64,000 bases of DNA from CAYMKL01 sp964390805 (lineage in GTDB: Bacteria > Chloroflexota > Anaerolineae > VGOG01): assembly GCA_964390805.1 (NCBI GenBank), contig CAYMKL010000020.1, forward strand, positions 8,021-72,020. Reading direction: 5' to 3'. The translations under genes and the position numbers were made by a program. Shown here one piece after another: positions 17,574-26,323 of this stretch. Numbering within the stretch: position 1 is the first letter of the stretch; every line of letters starts with the position of its first letter. Below the pieces are notes generated by a model. That model ran no database searches, had not been told where the DNA came from, and saw only the letters and a list, made by a program, of their open reading frames with translations.

Positions 17574-18569
17574 ATGCGCGACGTGGCGGAGCGTGCCAAT
17601 GTCTCCGTCACTACAGTATCCCATGTGATTAACGAGACTCGCCCCGTCAGCGACGAGTTGCGTCAGCGCGTGCTGGCGGCTATGGACGAACTGGGCTACC
17701 AGCCCAATCTCCTGGCCCGTAGCTTGCGCCAGGGCAAGACCCACACCATTGGCATGATTATCCCCGACAACGCAAACCCCTTCTTCGCCGAGATGGCCCG
17801 AGGTGTCGAAGACACCAGCTTCGAGCAGGGCTACAGCGTGATCCTCTGCAACTCCGACGGCAACTTGGACAAGGAACTCCTCTACGCTAACGTGTTGGCC
17901 GAAAAGCGGGTGGACGGTATCCTCTTTGTGGCCGCTGGGTTGAGCACCAAACGTATCCTCGACTTGCAAGCGCGGCGGATGCCCCTGGCCGTGGTGGACC
18001 GTGACCTTCCTGAGGCCGCCGTAGACTCGGTGCTGACCGACAACGCCCAGGGAGGGTGGCTGGCCACCCATCACCTGGTCGAACTGGGCCACCACCGCAT
18101 CGGCTGCATCACTGGCCCCTCGGACATCACGCCCAGCGCCGAACGCATCACCGGCTACCGGCAGGCCCTGGACGAAAGCGGCATTCCCGTGGACAAAACT
18201 CTTATCGTTAGGGGAGACTTCCAATACGACAGCGGCTACCAAGCAGCAAGCCAACTCCTCCAGATGGACGATCCGCCAACGGCCATTTTCGCCTGCAACG
18301 ACCTGATGGCCATCGGGGTGATGAGCGCAGCCATGAAACTGAGATTGCATATCCCCGCCGACCTATCGGTGATCGGATTTGACGACGTGCGCCTGGCTTC
18401 GTTTGCCAATCCACCTCTGACTACCATCGTTCAGCCCAAGTATGAGATCGGTGTGATTGCGACAACGATGTTGCTAGAGCGCATGCACGATCTTGAGATG
18501 CCGGCGCGCCGACGTGTGCTCGAAACCAATCTCCTGCTTCGCCAGTCCACAGCCCCTTGGAGAGGGTAG
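17574..18569 (+). CDS. LacI-family transcriptional regulator (331 aa)
   Basis: The N-terminal helix-turn-helix RDVAERANVSVTTVSHVINE is followed by the hinge-helix region (LARSLRQGKT) and a periplasmic-binding-protein-like ligand domain (IGMIIPDNANPFFAEMARGV). IGFDDVRLASFANPPLTTI near the C-terminus is typical of the family. It is the first gene of a sugar operon and has a perfect operator over its promoter, so it is probably the local ribose (or related pentose) repressor. ATG at 17574 is used; family members often begin a few residues earlier (IITTMRDVA), but no better start codon is present. AGGAGG lies about 15 nt upstream. Confidence 0.92.
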   Translation: MRDVAERANVSVTTVSHVINETRPVSDELRQRVLAAMDELGYQPNLLARSLRQGKTHTIGMIIPDNANPFFAEMARGVEDTSFEQGYSVILCNSDGNLDKELLYANVLAEKRVDGILFVAAGLSTKRILDLQARRMPLAVVDRDLPEAAVDSVLTDNAQGGWLATHHLVELGHHRIGCITGPSDITPSAERITGYRQALDESGIPVDKTLIVRGDFQYDSGYQAASQLLQMDDPPTAIFACNDLMAIGVMSAAMKLRLHIPADLSVIGFDDVRLASFANPPLTTIVQPKYEIGVIATTMLLERMHDLEMPARRRVLETNLLLRQSTAPWRG

Positions 18570-18575
18570 AAGCCT

Positions 18576-19532
18576 ATGACAGCACGAATAACCGTCGTCG
18601 GTAGCTTGAACATGGACCTGGTCGTTTGCTCTCCGCGCATCCCCCGGCCCGGCGAGACGATTATCGGCAGCGGATTCCGCCACGTGCCCGGTGGAAAAGG
18701 CGCCAACCAAGCCGTGGCTGCTGCCCGGCTGGGAGCCCAGGTTTCACTCGTGGGACGAGTTGGGCAGGACGGATTTGCCAACTCGCTGCTCGAAAACCTG
18801 GCCGCCGATGATGTAGATCACACCTTCGTCATCCAAGATCGTGAAGCCGCTACGGGCGTAGCCCTTATCGTGGTGGACGACGCTGGGCAGAACAGCATCG
18901 TCGTCGCCTCTGGGGCCAACATGTGCCTCTCCCTCACTGACGTGGAGGCCGCCGAAGCAGTCATCGCCGGCGCCGACGCACTACTGCTACAATTGGAGAG
19001 CCCACTGGAGACGGTGCTCCGAGCGGCCCAGGTCGCCTGCGCTCGCCAGGTCAAGGTTATACTCAACCCGGCCCCTGCCCGCGCGCTGCCTGCCGAACTG
19101 CTGGCTCTCGTGGATGTGCTCATCCCCAACGAAAGCGAGATGGTGCTACTGACGGGGATGCCCGTTGGAAGCCAGGCCGAGGCGAAGGCGGCTGCCGACG
19201 CGCTGCGAAAGCGGGGTGTGGGCACCGTGATCCTCACCCTGGGCGAACAGGGTGCGCTGCTGGCGCGAGAGACAGGGACGCATCTTTTCCCCGCTTTCGA
19301 CGTGACACCAGTGGACACTACGGCAGCGGGCGATGCCTTTGTGGCCGGCTTTGCCGTGGCCCTGGCCGAAAGCAAACCATTGGCCGAGGCAGTGCAGTGG
19401 GGGAACGCGGCGGGCGCTCTGGCCACAACCAAACTGGGCGCTCAATCCTCTCTACCCACCCGCCGGGCATTGGAGATGTTTTTGGCCGAAGGAAGCATGA
19501 AGTCCTTGTCAGCAGGAGGAGACAGCACATGA
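18576..19532 (+). CDS. rbsK: Ribokinase
   Basis: PfkB-family sugar kinase of 318 aa, the usual ribokinase length. The N-terminus has the substrate signature GSLNMDLV and PRPGETIIGSGF followed by PGGKGANQAVAAARLGA. The C-terminus has VDTTAAGDAFVAGFAVAL, whose GAGD-type anion hole (here AAGD) and aspartate are catalytic. It phosphorylates imported D-ribose to ribose 5-phosphate. It starts 6 nt after the LacI gene and overlaps rbsD by 4 nt (ATGA at 19529), so it is translationally coupled in the ribose operon. Confidence 0.93.
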   Translation: MTARITVVGSLNMDLVVCSPRIPRPGETIIGSGFRHVPGGKGANQAVAAARLGAQVSLVGRVGQDGFANSLLENLAADDVDHTFVIQDREAATGVALIVVDDAGQNSIVVASGANMCLSLTDVEAAEAVIAGADALLLQLESPLETVLRAAQVACARQVKVILNPAPARALPAELLALVDVLIPNESEMVLLTGMPVGSQAEAKAAADALRKRGVGTVILTLGEQGALLARETGTHLFPAFDVTPVDTTAAGDAFVAGFAVALAESKPLAEAVQWGNAAGALATTKLGAQSSLPTRRALEMFLAEGSMKSLSAGGDST

Positions 19533-19924
19533 AAAAGATCGGTCTACTCAACCAGCCCATCTCGTCAGTCATCGCCAGCCTGGGCCACATGGACACGCTG
19601 GTCATCTCCGACGCCGGCCTGCCCATCCCGACGGAGACGCAGCGCATTGACCTGGCACTGACCGAAGGCATCCCCACCTTTCTCGACACGCTGCGCGCCG
19701 TGCTAGTTGAGATGCAGGTGGAGCGGGCCATCATCGCCGAAGAGATGCTCGAAGCAAGCCCCGGCTTCCACGAAGCGATCACGAAGATACTAGAAGACGT
19801 GCCCATCGACACTGTGACCCACCTCATATTCAAGGACCAGACTCGCTTGGCGCGAGCAGTAGTCCGCACCGGTGAGTTTACGCCCTATGCCAACATCATC
19901 CTGGTGGCTGGCGTGGTGTTCTAG
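19529..19924 (+). CDS. rbsD: D-ribose pyranase
   Basis: The ATG at 19529 overlaps the rbsK stop and gives 131 aa, the normal RbsD size. MKKIGLLNQPISSVIASLGH is the family N-terminus with the catalytic histidine in the SLGH motif; SDAGLPIP and the C-terminal ANIILVAGVVF are equally characteristic. It interconverts beta-pyranose and beta-furanose ribose so that ribokinase gets its substrate. An AGGAGGAGA sequence lies within the end of rbsK. Confidence 0.95.
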   Translation: MKKIGLLNQPISSVIASLGHMDTLVISDAGLPIPTETQRIDLALTEGIPTFLDTLRAVLVEMQVERAIIAEEMLEASPGFHEAITKILEDVPIDTVTHLIFKDQTRLARAVVRTGEFTPYANIILVAGVVF

Positions 19925-19941
19925 CTGGAGAAACGAAGCCC

Positions 19942-20874
19942 ATGCGTACCCTAAATCTTCGGGAGCTGTCACAACGGTTCGGGCTGGCCTTCTCGTTCTT
20001 TCTGCTCTGCGTCGTGCTCAGTCTGCTCTCCAATCGCTTCTTGACGATGAGCAACGCCGTCAACCTGCTGCGCCAGTCCACCATCAACGGCATCATCGCC
20101 GTCGGAATGACCTTTGTCATCCTCACAGCCGGGATTGACCTTTCAGTGGGAGCAATCTTGGCCCTGAGCACTGTGGTCACGGCCGATCTGTTGCAAAAGG
20201 GTGTGCCGGTCCCGCTGGCGGTGCTGGCGGGGCTGAGCCTGGGGACAGGATTGGGTCTAGTCAACGGAGCCATCATCACCAAGGCGCGGGTCCCGCCATT
20301 TGTGGCGACGTTGGGCATGATGACGGTCGCCCGGGGGCTGGCGCTGACCTACACCCAAGGCCGTCCCATCACCGGCCTGCCCGACGCTTTCCGCTTCGTG
20401 GGTACCGGTTCGCTCGGTCCGATCCCGATGCCCATAGTCATCGTCAGTTTTGCCTTCCTTGTAAGTTATATTCTGCTCACTCGCACGCGGGTGGGGGAAT
20501 ATATTATCGCCCTGGGCAACAACCCCGTCGCCGCCCACTACGCCGGCATCGCCACCGACCGGTACACCTCGTTTGTCTACGCGACATCCGGCCTGCTGGC
20601 AGCGCTGGCGGGGATGATCCTGGTAGCCCGTCTCAATTCTGCTCAACCCACAGCCGGCCTGGGCTATGAATTCGACGCCATCGCTGCCGTAGTGGTCGGT
20701 GGGACCAGCTTCGCTGGCGGAGAGGGCGGCTTGGGAGGCACAATGCTAGGAGTGCTGCTCATCGCCGTGCTCAACAACGGTCTGAACCTGCTCAACGTTT
20801 CTTCGTTCTATCAACCGGTTGTCACCGGAGTTGTCATTGCCCTGGCATTGCTGCTCTACCGAGCGATACGATAA
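19942..20874 (+). CDS. rbsC: Ribose-type ABC transporter permease 1
   Basis: 310-aa BPD_transp_2 permease with about 8-10 hydrophobic helices. The motifs GMTFVILTAGIDLSVGA, PPFVATLGMMTVARGLAL and YTQGRPI are classic RbsC sequence, and GGTSFAGGEGGLGGT is the cytoplasmic loop contacting the ATPase. It begins 17 nt after rbsD. A second paralogue follows rbsA (23873-24826), so the transporter may be a heterodimer, or the operon may be a fusion of two sugar loci. Between this gene and rbsB lie 150 nt containing an AAGGAGGTGAT sequence but no supportable gene. Confidence 0.92.
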   Translation: MRTLNLRELSQRFGLAFSFFLLCVVLSLLSNRFLTMSNAVNLLRQSTINGIIAVGMTFVILTAGIDLSVGAILALSTVVTADLLQKGVPVPLAVLAGLSLGTGLGLVNGAIITKARVPPFVATLGMMTVARGLALTYTQGRPITGLPDAFRFVGTGSLGPIPMPIVIVSFAFLVSYILLTRTRVGEYIIALGNNPVAAHYAGIATDRYTSFVYATSGLLAALAGMILVARLNSAQPTAGLGYEFDAIAAVVVGGTSFAGGEGGLGGTMLGVLLIAVLNNGLNLLNVSSFYQPVVTGVVIALALLLYRAIR

Positions 20875-21024
20875 ATCGCTCCTCATCTATCGAAAGGAGG
20901 TGATACGACCTCGAAACAACCTAGCGAAGACGCCGTGGTCTATCCAGTTCCATCCGTTTTGCAGGCAGAACAGTACAAACAGTCCGTAGCACCTACTAAA
21001 TTTGAAAGGAGAAGAGATACTACG

Positions 21025-22289
21025 ATGAGAAAGAAACTCTTGTTAACGCTGATCGTCATAGCGGCTCTTTCGCTGCTGACGACACACTGTGCAACACCTA
21101 CACCGGCAGTCACACCAAAGGCCACACCAGAGCCCCCTCCAGAGGACGAAGGAATCACACTGGGACTGTCGCTCTCCACACTGAACAATCCTTTCTTTGT
21201 GACGTTGAAGGAGGGAGCTGAGAAGGCGGCGAAGGCAGCTGGGGTGGAGTTGATTGTCGTGGACGCCCAGGACGATTCGGCCAAGGAGGCCACCAACATC
21301 GAAGACCTGATCCAGAAGGGGATTGACGCTCTGCTGGTGAACCCCACCGACGCCGACGCCATCGTGCCCTCGATCCAGAAGGCCAACCAGGCGGGCATCC
21401 CGGTCTTTACCATTGACCGAGGAGCCTCCGGCGGCGACATCGTCTCTCACATCGCCTCCGACAACGTGGCCGGAGGGAGCATGGCTAGCGAGTTCCTCTG
21501 CCAGGCGCTGGGCAGCTCTGGCATGGTGGTCGAACTGGAGGGCATCGCCGGAACATCGGCGGCCCGCGACCGAGGCCAGGGCTTCAACGACTACATGAGC
21601 AGCAAGTGCTCCGGCGTCGAGATCGTCGCTCGCCAAACGGCCAACTTCAACCGCGCCGAGGGCTTGAGCGTCTTCGAGAACATCCTCCAGGCCCAGCCAG
21701 AGATCAATGGCGTGTTCGCTCACAACGACGAGATGATTCTGGGCGCCATCGAGGCGGCGAAAGCGGCTGGACGGGCAGACGAGATCGTCTTCGTCGGCTT
21801 CGACGCCGTCGACGACGCCGTGGCCGCTGTCGAAGCGGGCCAGTTGGCAGCAACCGTCGCCCAGCAGCCCTCCGAGATGGGACGCCTGGGCGTAGAGTTC
21901 GCCGTCAAGCACCTCGGCGGCGAGGCCGTAGAGGAATACATCCCCGTGGACCTGGCGCTGGTAAAGGGCGAGGTAGCGGCCAAGCCGGCCGAAGGGATCA
22001 CACTGGGCCTGTCACTCTCCACGCTGAACAATCCTTTCTTTGTGACGTTGAAGGAGGGAGCTGAGAAGGCGGCGAAGGNNNNNNNNNNNNNNNNNNNNNN
22101 NNNNNNNNNNNNNNNNNNNNNNNNNNNNNNNNNNNNNNNNNNNNNNNNNNNNNNNNNNNNNNNNNNNNNNNNNNNNNNCAGCAGCCCTCCGAGATGGGAC
22201 GTCTGGGCGTAGAGTTCGCCGTCAAGCACCTCGGCGGCGAGGCCATCGAGGAGTATGTCCCGGTGGATCTGGCACTGGTGACAGAGTAA
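21025..22289 (+). CDS. rbsB: Ribose-type substrate-binding protein, tandem two-domain form, interrupted by gap
   Basis: The ATG at 21025 follows GAAAGGAG and starts a signal peptide (MRKKLLLTLIVIAALSLL) ending at Cys in TTHC, a poor lipobox. A complete periplasmic-binding domain of peripla_BP_4 type runs from EGITLGLSLSTLNNPFF to VPVDLALVK-type text. The same opening then repeats at 21993 with near-identical DNA, is cut by 100 N, and resumes at 22179 with the domain's last 36 residues and a TAA at 22289. In the first copy the stretch corresponding to the gap is 626 bp. A 626-bp gap would restore the frame and give about 596 aa. The arrangement is either a true tandem-domain binding protein or a collapsed assembly of two genes. 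Confidence 0.8.
22079..22178. other. Assembly gap of 100 N
   Basis: Exactly 100 consecutive N, the usual placeholder for a scaffold join of unknown size. It falls inside the repeated part of rbsB, where short-read assembly is expected to fail. By comparison with the first domain copy the true gap is about 626 bp. Confidence 0.97.
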
Positions 22290-22302
22290 TCACAAGATGC
22301 GT

Positions 22303-22336
22303 GTGGGGTGGGGGAGACACACATCTCCCACCCCAC
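22303..22336 (+). terminator. GC-rich hairpin between rbsB and rbsA
   Basis: GTGGGGTGGGGGAGA (22303-22317) pairs with TCTCCCACCCCAC (22324-22336) with one bulge. No T run follows, so it is more likely an mRNA-stabilising or attenuating hairpin that raises binding-protein expression over the downstream ATPase, as is common in sugar ABC operons. Confidence 0.6.
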
Positions 22337-22368
22337 CTGACTGTCCCTGAACAGGAATAGGAGCACCT

Positions 22369-23883
22369 ATGTCTGCGGATAGCACATTCCTCCGCATGGA
22401 GGGCATATCCAAAGTCTTTCCTGGCGTGCAGGCCCTTGACGACGTGACCTTTGAGGTCGCTAAGGGCGAAATCCATGCCCTGGTCGGCGAGAACGGGGCT
22501 GGCAAGAGCACCCTGATGAAGATCCTCACTGGCGCACAGCCCCGAGATGAGGGGCGCATCATCATGCGCGGCGAAGCGGTCGAAATCGCCACGCCTTCCG
22601 ATGCCCAGGCTCTCGGTATCAGCATGATTCACCAGGAACTATCGCTCATCCCCTATCTGACGGTGGGCCAGAACATCTATCTGGGGCGCGAGCCTCGATC
22701 GCGGATTCCGGGGTTCATTGATTGGCCCACGCTGTACGCCCAGTCCCAGCAGTTGTTGGACCGGCTGAACGTAGATGTGGACGCCCGCGCGGAAGTGCAG
22801 GGGCTACGCATCGCTCAGCAACAGATGGTGGAGGTGACCAAGGCTCTGTCGCTCAACGCCGACCTGATCGCCATGGACGAGCCCACGTCGGCGCTGACCA
22901 AGCAGGAGACCGAGGTGCTCTTTGGTGTGATGCACTCGCTCAAGGCGCAGGGGGTATCGCTCATCTTTATCTCCCACCGCCTGGGAGAGGTTCTTGAGAT
23001 CGCCGACCGGGTGACGGTGCTGCGCGACGGCCAGTTGATTGGCACGGTCCCCATCGCGGAATTGGACGAGGATAGCGTGGTGCAGATGATGGTCGGGCGG
23101 GAGTTGGGCGAGATGTACCCCAAGGCCAAGATGCAGCGGCAAGAGTTGGTGCTTGAAGCGATCGGTTTGCACGATGGGCGGGAACTGCACGGCGTAGACC
23201 TGAAGCTGCACCGAGGTGAGATCCTGGGGATCGCCGGGCTGGTCGGCGCTGGGCGCACCGCTCTGGCCGAGACGCTCTTTGGCATTCGCCCGGCAGTGGC
23301 CGGGGAAGTGCGGGTAGAAGAACGCCAGGTCAAACACAACTCACCCCGAGAGGCCATCAAGATGGGGATGGGCTTTGTGCCGGAGGACCGCAAGCTGCAG
23401 GGGCTCTTCATGAACATGGCTGTGCGGGAGAACATCGTGCTCAGCGCGATGGACAAAGTAGCCCGCTGGGGCTTTGTGAACTTCACCAAAGCCGACCAGT
23501 TGGCGGGCGAGGTCGTAGAGCGGCTAGATATCCGTACCCCCAGTTTGCGTCAGCGAGTGCGCAACCTGTCGGGCGGCAACCAGCAGAAGGTGATCATCGC
23601 CCGTTGGCTAACGCTCAAGCCCCGCGTGCTCATCCTCGACGAGCCGACACGGGGCATTGACGTGGGCGCTAAGGCTGAAATCCACGCCCTGATGAGCCAG
23701 CTCGCCCAACAGGGGGTGGGGGTGCTGATGATCTCGTCAGAATTGCCGGAAGTGATGGGCGTGAGCGACCGCATCCTGGTCATGCATGAGGGGCGGGTGA
23801 CGGGTGAGTTCACCCGCGGCCAGGCCACCCAGGACGATATCATGCGTGCTGCCACCGGTGGGAAAGGGAGCCATGGGCGATAG
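22369..23883 (+). CDS. rbsA: Ribose-type ABC transporter ATPase
   Basis: 504 aa with two fused ABC domains, the normal RbsA architecture. Domain 1 has Walker A GENGAGKST, Walker B LIAMDEPTSAL and HRLGEV. Domain 2 has a degenerate Walker A (GLVGAGRT), the signature LSGGNQQK and Walker B VLILDEPTRGID. It energises import of ribose or a related sugar. The stop at 23883 overlaps the start of the second permease by 11 nt. Confidence 0.95.
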   Translation: MSADSTFLRMEGISKVFPGVQALDDVTFEVAKGEIHALVGENGAGKSTLMKILTGAQPRDEGRIIMRGEAVEIATPSDAQALGISMIHQELSLIPYLTVGQNIYLGREPRSRIPGFIDWPTLYAQSQQLLDRLNVDVDARAEVQGLRIAQQQMVEVTKALSLNADLIAMDEPTSALTKQETEVLFGVMHSLKAQGVSLIFISHRLGEVLEIADRVTVLRDGQLIGTVPIAELDEDSVVQMMVGRELGEMYPKAKMQRQELVLEAIGLHDGRELHGVDLKLHRGEILGIAGLVGAGRTALAETLFGIRPAVAGEVRVEERQVKHNSPREAIKMGMGFVPEDRKLQGLFMNMAVRENIVLSAMDKVARWGFVNFTKADQLAGEVVERLDIRTPSLRQRVRNLSGGNQQKVIIARWLTLKPRVLILDEPTRGIDVGAKAEIHALMSQLAQQGVGVLMISSELPEVMGVSDRILVMHEGRVTGEFTRGQATQDDIMRAATGGKGSHGR

Positions 23884-24826
23884 CCAGTTGAGCAAACTCA
23901 GTGAGATTCTGCGCCGTTTCAGCGTCCTAATCATCCTGCTGGTCATCTGTGTGATCTTTGCCGCTGGCTCGCGCGACTTCTTGACGACGTCGAACCTGCT
24001 GAACGTGGCGTTGCAGACCTCGATCATCGCCATCATCGCCATCGGCATGACCTTCACTATCCTGACGGCCGGCATTGACTTGTCGGTGGGCTCGCTGATG
24101 GCCTTGGGCGGGGCGCTGGCCGCCGGACTGGCCGTTCGGCAAGGATTGGGCACCTACGGCGGCATCGCGGGGGCGTTGCTGGCGGGGATGATGTTGGGTG
24201 GCATCAATGGGCTGCTCATCATCAAGGGAAAGATGCCTCCCTTTGTAGCGACGCTGGCCATGATGGCAGTAGCGAGGGGTTTGACCCTGGTGTATACCCA
24301 AGGCCGGCCCATCGCCGGCCTGGAGGAGAATTTTATCTTCTGGGGGACTGGCCGACTGCTAGGTATCCCAGTGCCCGTCGTCCTGCTGGTGATCCTGGTA
24401 CTCATCGCCTACGTGGTACTGCGCCACACTCGCTTTGGGCTCTACGTCCATGCCACCGGAGGCAACGAGGAAACCACCCGCTTGGCCGGCATCTCCCCCA
24501 ACCGCATCAAGCTGGCGGTGTACGTCATCAGCGGCTTCACGGCTACCCTGGGAGGCGTGTTGCTGACGGCTCGCCTTTGGTCGGCGCAGCCTAATGCCGC
24601 CGTCGGCTGGGAATTGGATGCCATCGCCGCGCCGGTGCTGGGCGGCGTCAGTCTCTTCGGCGGCGAGGGGAGCATCGGCGGGATGCTGGTGGGCGCGTTC
24701 ATCATCGGCGTGCTGTCTAACGGACTGAATCTACTGGGGGTTCCCTCGTACTATCAGCAAGTCATCAAAGGTATTGTCTTCATCCTGGCCGTCATGCTCG
24801 ATCTCCTTACCAAGCGGCGGCGATGA
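23873..24826 (+). CDS. rbsC: Ribose-type ABC transporter permease 2
   Basis: From the ATG at 23873 the protein is 317 aa with the same hallmark segments as the first permease: GMTFTILTAGIDLSVGS, PPFVATLAMMAVARGLTL, YTQGRPI, and a GGVSLFGGEGSIGG loop. The translation initiation region lies inside the rbsA 3' end (11-nt overlap), which fits co-expression with the ATPase. It is the last gene of the operon. It could form a heteromeric pore with the rbsC product at 19942 or serve another sugar. Confidence 0.92.
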   Translation: MGDSQLSKLSEILRRFSVLIILLVICVIFAAGSRDFLTTSNLLNVALQTSIIAIIAIGMTFTILTAGIDLSVGSLMALGGALAAGLAVRQGLGTYGGIAGALLAGMMLGGINGLLIIKGKMPPFVATLAMMAVARGLTLVYTQGRPIAGLEENFIFWGTGRLLGIPVPVVLLVILVLIAYVVLRHTRFGLYVHATGGNEETTRLAGISPNRIKLAVYVISGFTATLGGVLLTARLWSAQPNAAVGWELDAIAAPVLGGVSLFGGEGSIGGMLVGAFIIGVLSNGLNLLGVPSYYQQVIKGIVFILAVMLDLLTKRRR

Positions 24827-24848
24827 CTGGAAGCAGTCATGGGCCGGG

Positions 24849-25010
24849 TCAACCTTTCCACAACTCGACCACAAAACGACTGCCAGCGCCCGCTTCGCTC
24901 TCCACGGAAACCCGCCCGTCGTGGGCCTGCACGACACTCTGCACGATGGTCAGACCCAGGCCGCTGCCTCCGACGCGGCCGTTCTTACCCCGATAGATAT
25001 TACACAGGGC
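24849..25010 (-). pseudogene. C-terminal remnant of a histidine kinase
   Basis: Minus-strand text reads YRGKNGRVGGSGLGLTIVQS, then VVQAHDGRVSVESEAGAGSR and FVVELWKG, stop. This is the G-box end of a HATPase_c domain. Upstream of about 25010 the frame stays open but the sequence no longer resembles a kinase, and no dimerisation/histidine or sensor region is present. It marks a likely junction where the DNA to the right was inserted or rearranged. The rest of 25010-25224 shows no gene. Confidence 0.75.
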
Positions 25011-25224
25011 CTGCTTACCAAATTCTTGGCCGCCTGTGGCCCCCATAGCCTCACTGTTGTCCCTCGCCGTGCCCCAGCTATCCACTTTAAGCACACCTGT
25101 GACCGCTTCTGCTTCGTTTTTCACGCCCTTTCCAGGCCTGCCAACCTCCATCAACCCCACTTCAGGCCCTTTTTACCCCTTCTACACGAGACTTCTGCTT
25201 CGAAATCCCGTATCAAGTCATCAT

Positions 25225-25252
25225 TTGCATTGCTATCTATAAGTGCTATAAT
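25225..25252 (+). promoter_or_regulatory. Promoter of the XRE regulator
   Basis: TTGCAT (25225-25230), 16 nt, TATAAT (25247-25252) with an extended TGC before the -10. The start codon lies 56 nt downstream with AAAGGAG before it. Confidence 0.65.
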
Positions 25253-25307
25253 ATACTTCGTAGCCACACCCAGCTGACAATACGCTAGAGCAGAAAAGGA
25301 GCGAGAA

Positions 25308-25682
25308 ATGCAAACCACGCAAGATGAGCTGATCCGTCTCTCTGAGACGGCCGAGGATCTGCCGCATTTCCTGAAGCAGGCGTGCGATGCGATGGAGACC
25401 AGTCTCCGCCGGGCCTCGCTGGGAGCGGGCCTCAGCGCGGGGACGATCTGGAACATCATCGCTGGTCACACCAGGCGAGGTGACGAGGACACCCTTACCA
25501 AGCTGGCCCTCTTCTTCAAGGTCCCAGAGGTGAATCTGATGGCCTTGGCTGGTTACAAGCCTCGGCGCGTCTCCCCCACCCATCGCCTGGAAGAGGCCGA
25601 GGCTGTCTGGCAGGTGCTCACCGACGAGGAGAAGGACAAGTGGATCGAATACGGAGAGCTCTTGATGCGGGGACGTCGATAG
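25308..25682 (+). CDS. XRE-family helix-turn-helix regulator (124 aa)
   Basis: The centre reads LRRASLGAGLSAGTIWNIIA followed by GDEDTLTKLALFFKVPEVNL, a cro/CI-like helix-turn-helix with its flanking helices. The C-terminal part (EEAEAVWQVLTDEEKDKW) is acidic and helical. AAAGGAG precedes the ATG and a clear promoter lies upstream. It is the first gene of the putative mobile element and may be its repressor. Two promoters nearby (26246-26274, 29159-29187) share a dyad that such a protein could bind. Confidence 0.8.
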   Translation: MQTTQDELIRLSETAEDLPHFLKQACDAMETSLRRASLGAGLSAGTIWNIIAGHTRRGDEDTLTKLALFFKVPEVNLMALAGYKPRRVSPTHRLEEAEAVWQVLTDEEKDKWIEYGELLMRGRR

Positions 25683-25733
25683 ACAGGGACCTATGGGCTA
25701 CAAAAAACATTCGACAAACGCCCCTTTGAAAAA

Positions 25734-25780
25734 GCCTACATAGCCTACAAACCCTGCATAACCCTACATACCCTACAGGC
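25734..25780. repeat. CCTACA(T) short-repeat cluster, copy 1
   Basis: Repeats of (A/G)CCCTACATA and GCCTACA follow the XRE gene. The same motif, preceded by a similar stretch (ACATTCGACAAACG here, ACATTGGACGAACG there), recurs at 32684-32790 after the primase gene. Confidence 0.65.
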
Positions 25781-25845
25781 GGCGTAGAGGATTTGTGCAA
25801 GCTATGCTGTCAGTCCCTTGGTTCCTGTTGCTCGGCAAAAAACAG

Positions 25846-25883
25846 AACGCCACCTGCGTGGTTGACCCAGGTGGCGTTTTTTG
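25846..25883. terminator. Bidirectional terminator
   Basis: A perfect 11-bp stem AACGCCACCTG (25846-25856)/CAGGTGGCGTT (25868-25878) is flanked by A and T runs. It separates the converging XRE gene (+) and 70-aa gene (-). Confidence 0.8.
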
Positions 25884-25909
25884 TTGTGTACGCCCGGCGC
25901 GGGCGATAG

Positions 25910-26122
25910 CTAGGGTATGGAAGTTCTCTGAAGGGATTGATCAGCCAGCGCCTCACCGCGCGCCCAGCTCTGCCTCACCTCGGGATCTTCCATCAAACCG
26001 ACCAACGTCAGACCATAGCGCAAGCCATCAAGAAACGCTGCCCCGCCGTGCAACCCCGACTTGGCCTCAACCACGAGTTGGTTGATCTCTTCCAATAGAG
26101 CTTGACGCTGTAACGTTTTCAT
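25910..26122 (-). CDS. Small hypothetical protein (70 aa)
   Basis: I do not recognise the family. The protein is helical and soluble (QRQALLEEINQLVVEAKSG, then GGAAFLDGLRYGLTLVGLME). Support comes from context: a consensus promoter with a dyad operator lies about 125 nt upstream on the same strand, and a strong terminator lies just downstream. A GGAG precedes the ATG. It is probably an accessory or regulatory protein of the mobile element. Confidence 0.6.
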   Translation of the reverse strand: MKTLQRQALLEEINQLVVEAKSGLHGGAAFLDGLRYGLTLVGLMEDPEVRQSWARGEALADQSLQRTSIP

Positions 26123-26245
26123 GACTCCAGGTCGTTTCGGTCGGCACCAGCGAATGACTATACCAAGCTAGCTATGGTCCGGTGTGCCGCACCACGGTGC
26201 TTTTGGTGCCCTCATCCGTGCGCGAAATCGAATCCGCTGCAATCA

Positions 26246-26274
26246 AGTATAGCACAAGTGTTCTATTGTGTCAA
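26246..26274 (-). promoter_or_regulatory. Promoter with embedded dyad operator
   Basis: On the minus strand TTGACA (26269-26274), 17 nt, TATACT (26246-26251). Next to the -10 lies AGAACACTTGTGCT (26251-26264, minus-strand reading), a dyad of form AGMAC-N4-GTKCT. The same layout recurs at 29159-29187, suggesting a shared repressor. Confidence 0.75.
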
Positions 26275-26323
26275 ATGGTTTTGAGACCGACCGACAGGCC
26301 GGGAGATGGGAAGATTGGCATCT

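Noticed and set aside
20895..20990. Leader peptide after AAGGAGGTGAT before rbsB
   Set aside because: The only GTG overlaps the ribosome-binding sequence itself, and the 29-codon frame has no attenuation-like codon run.
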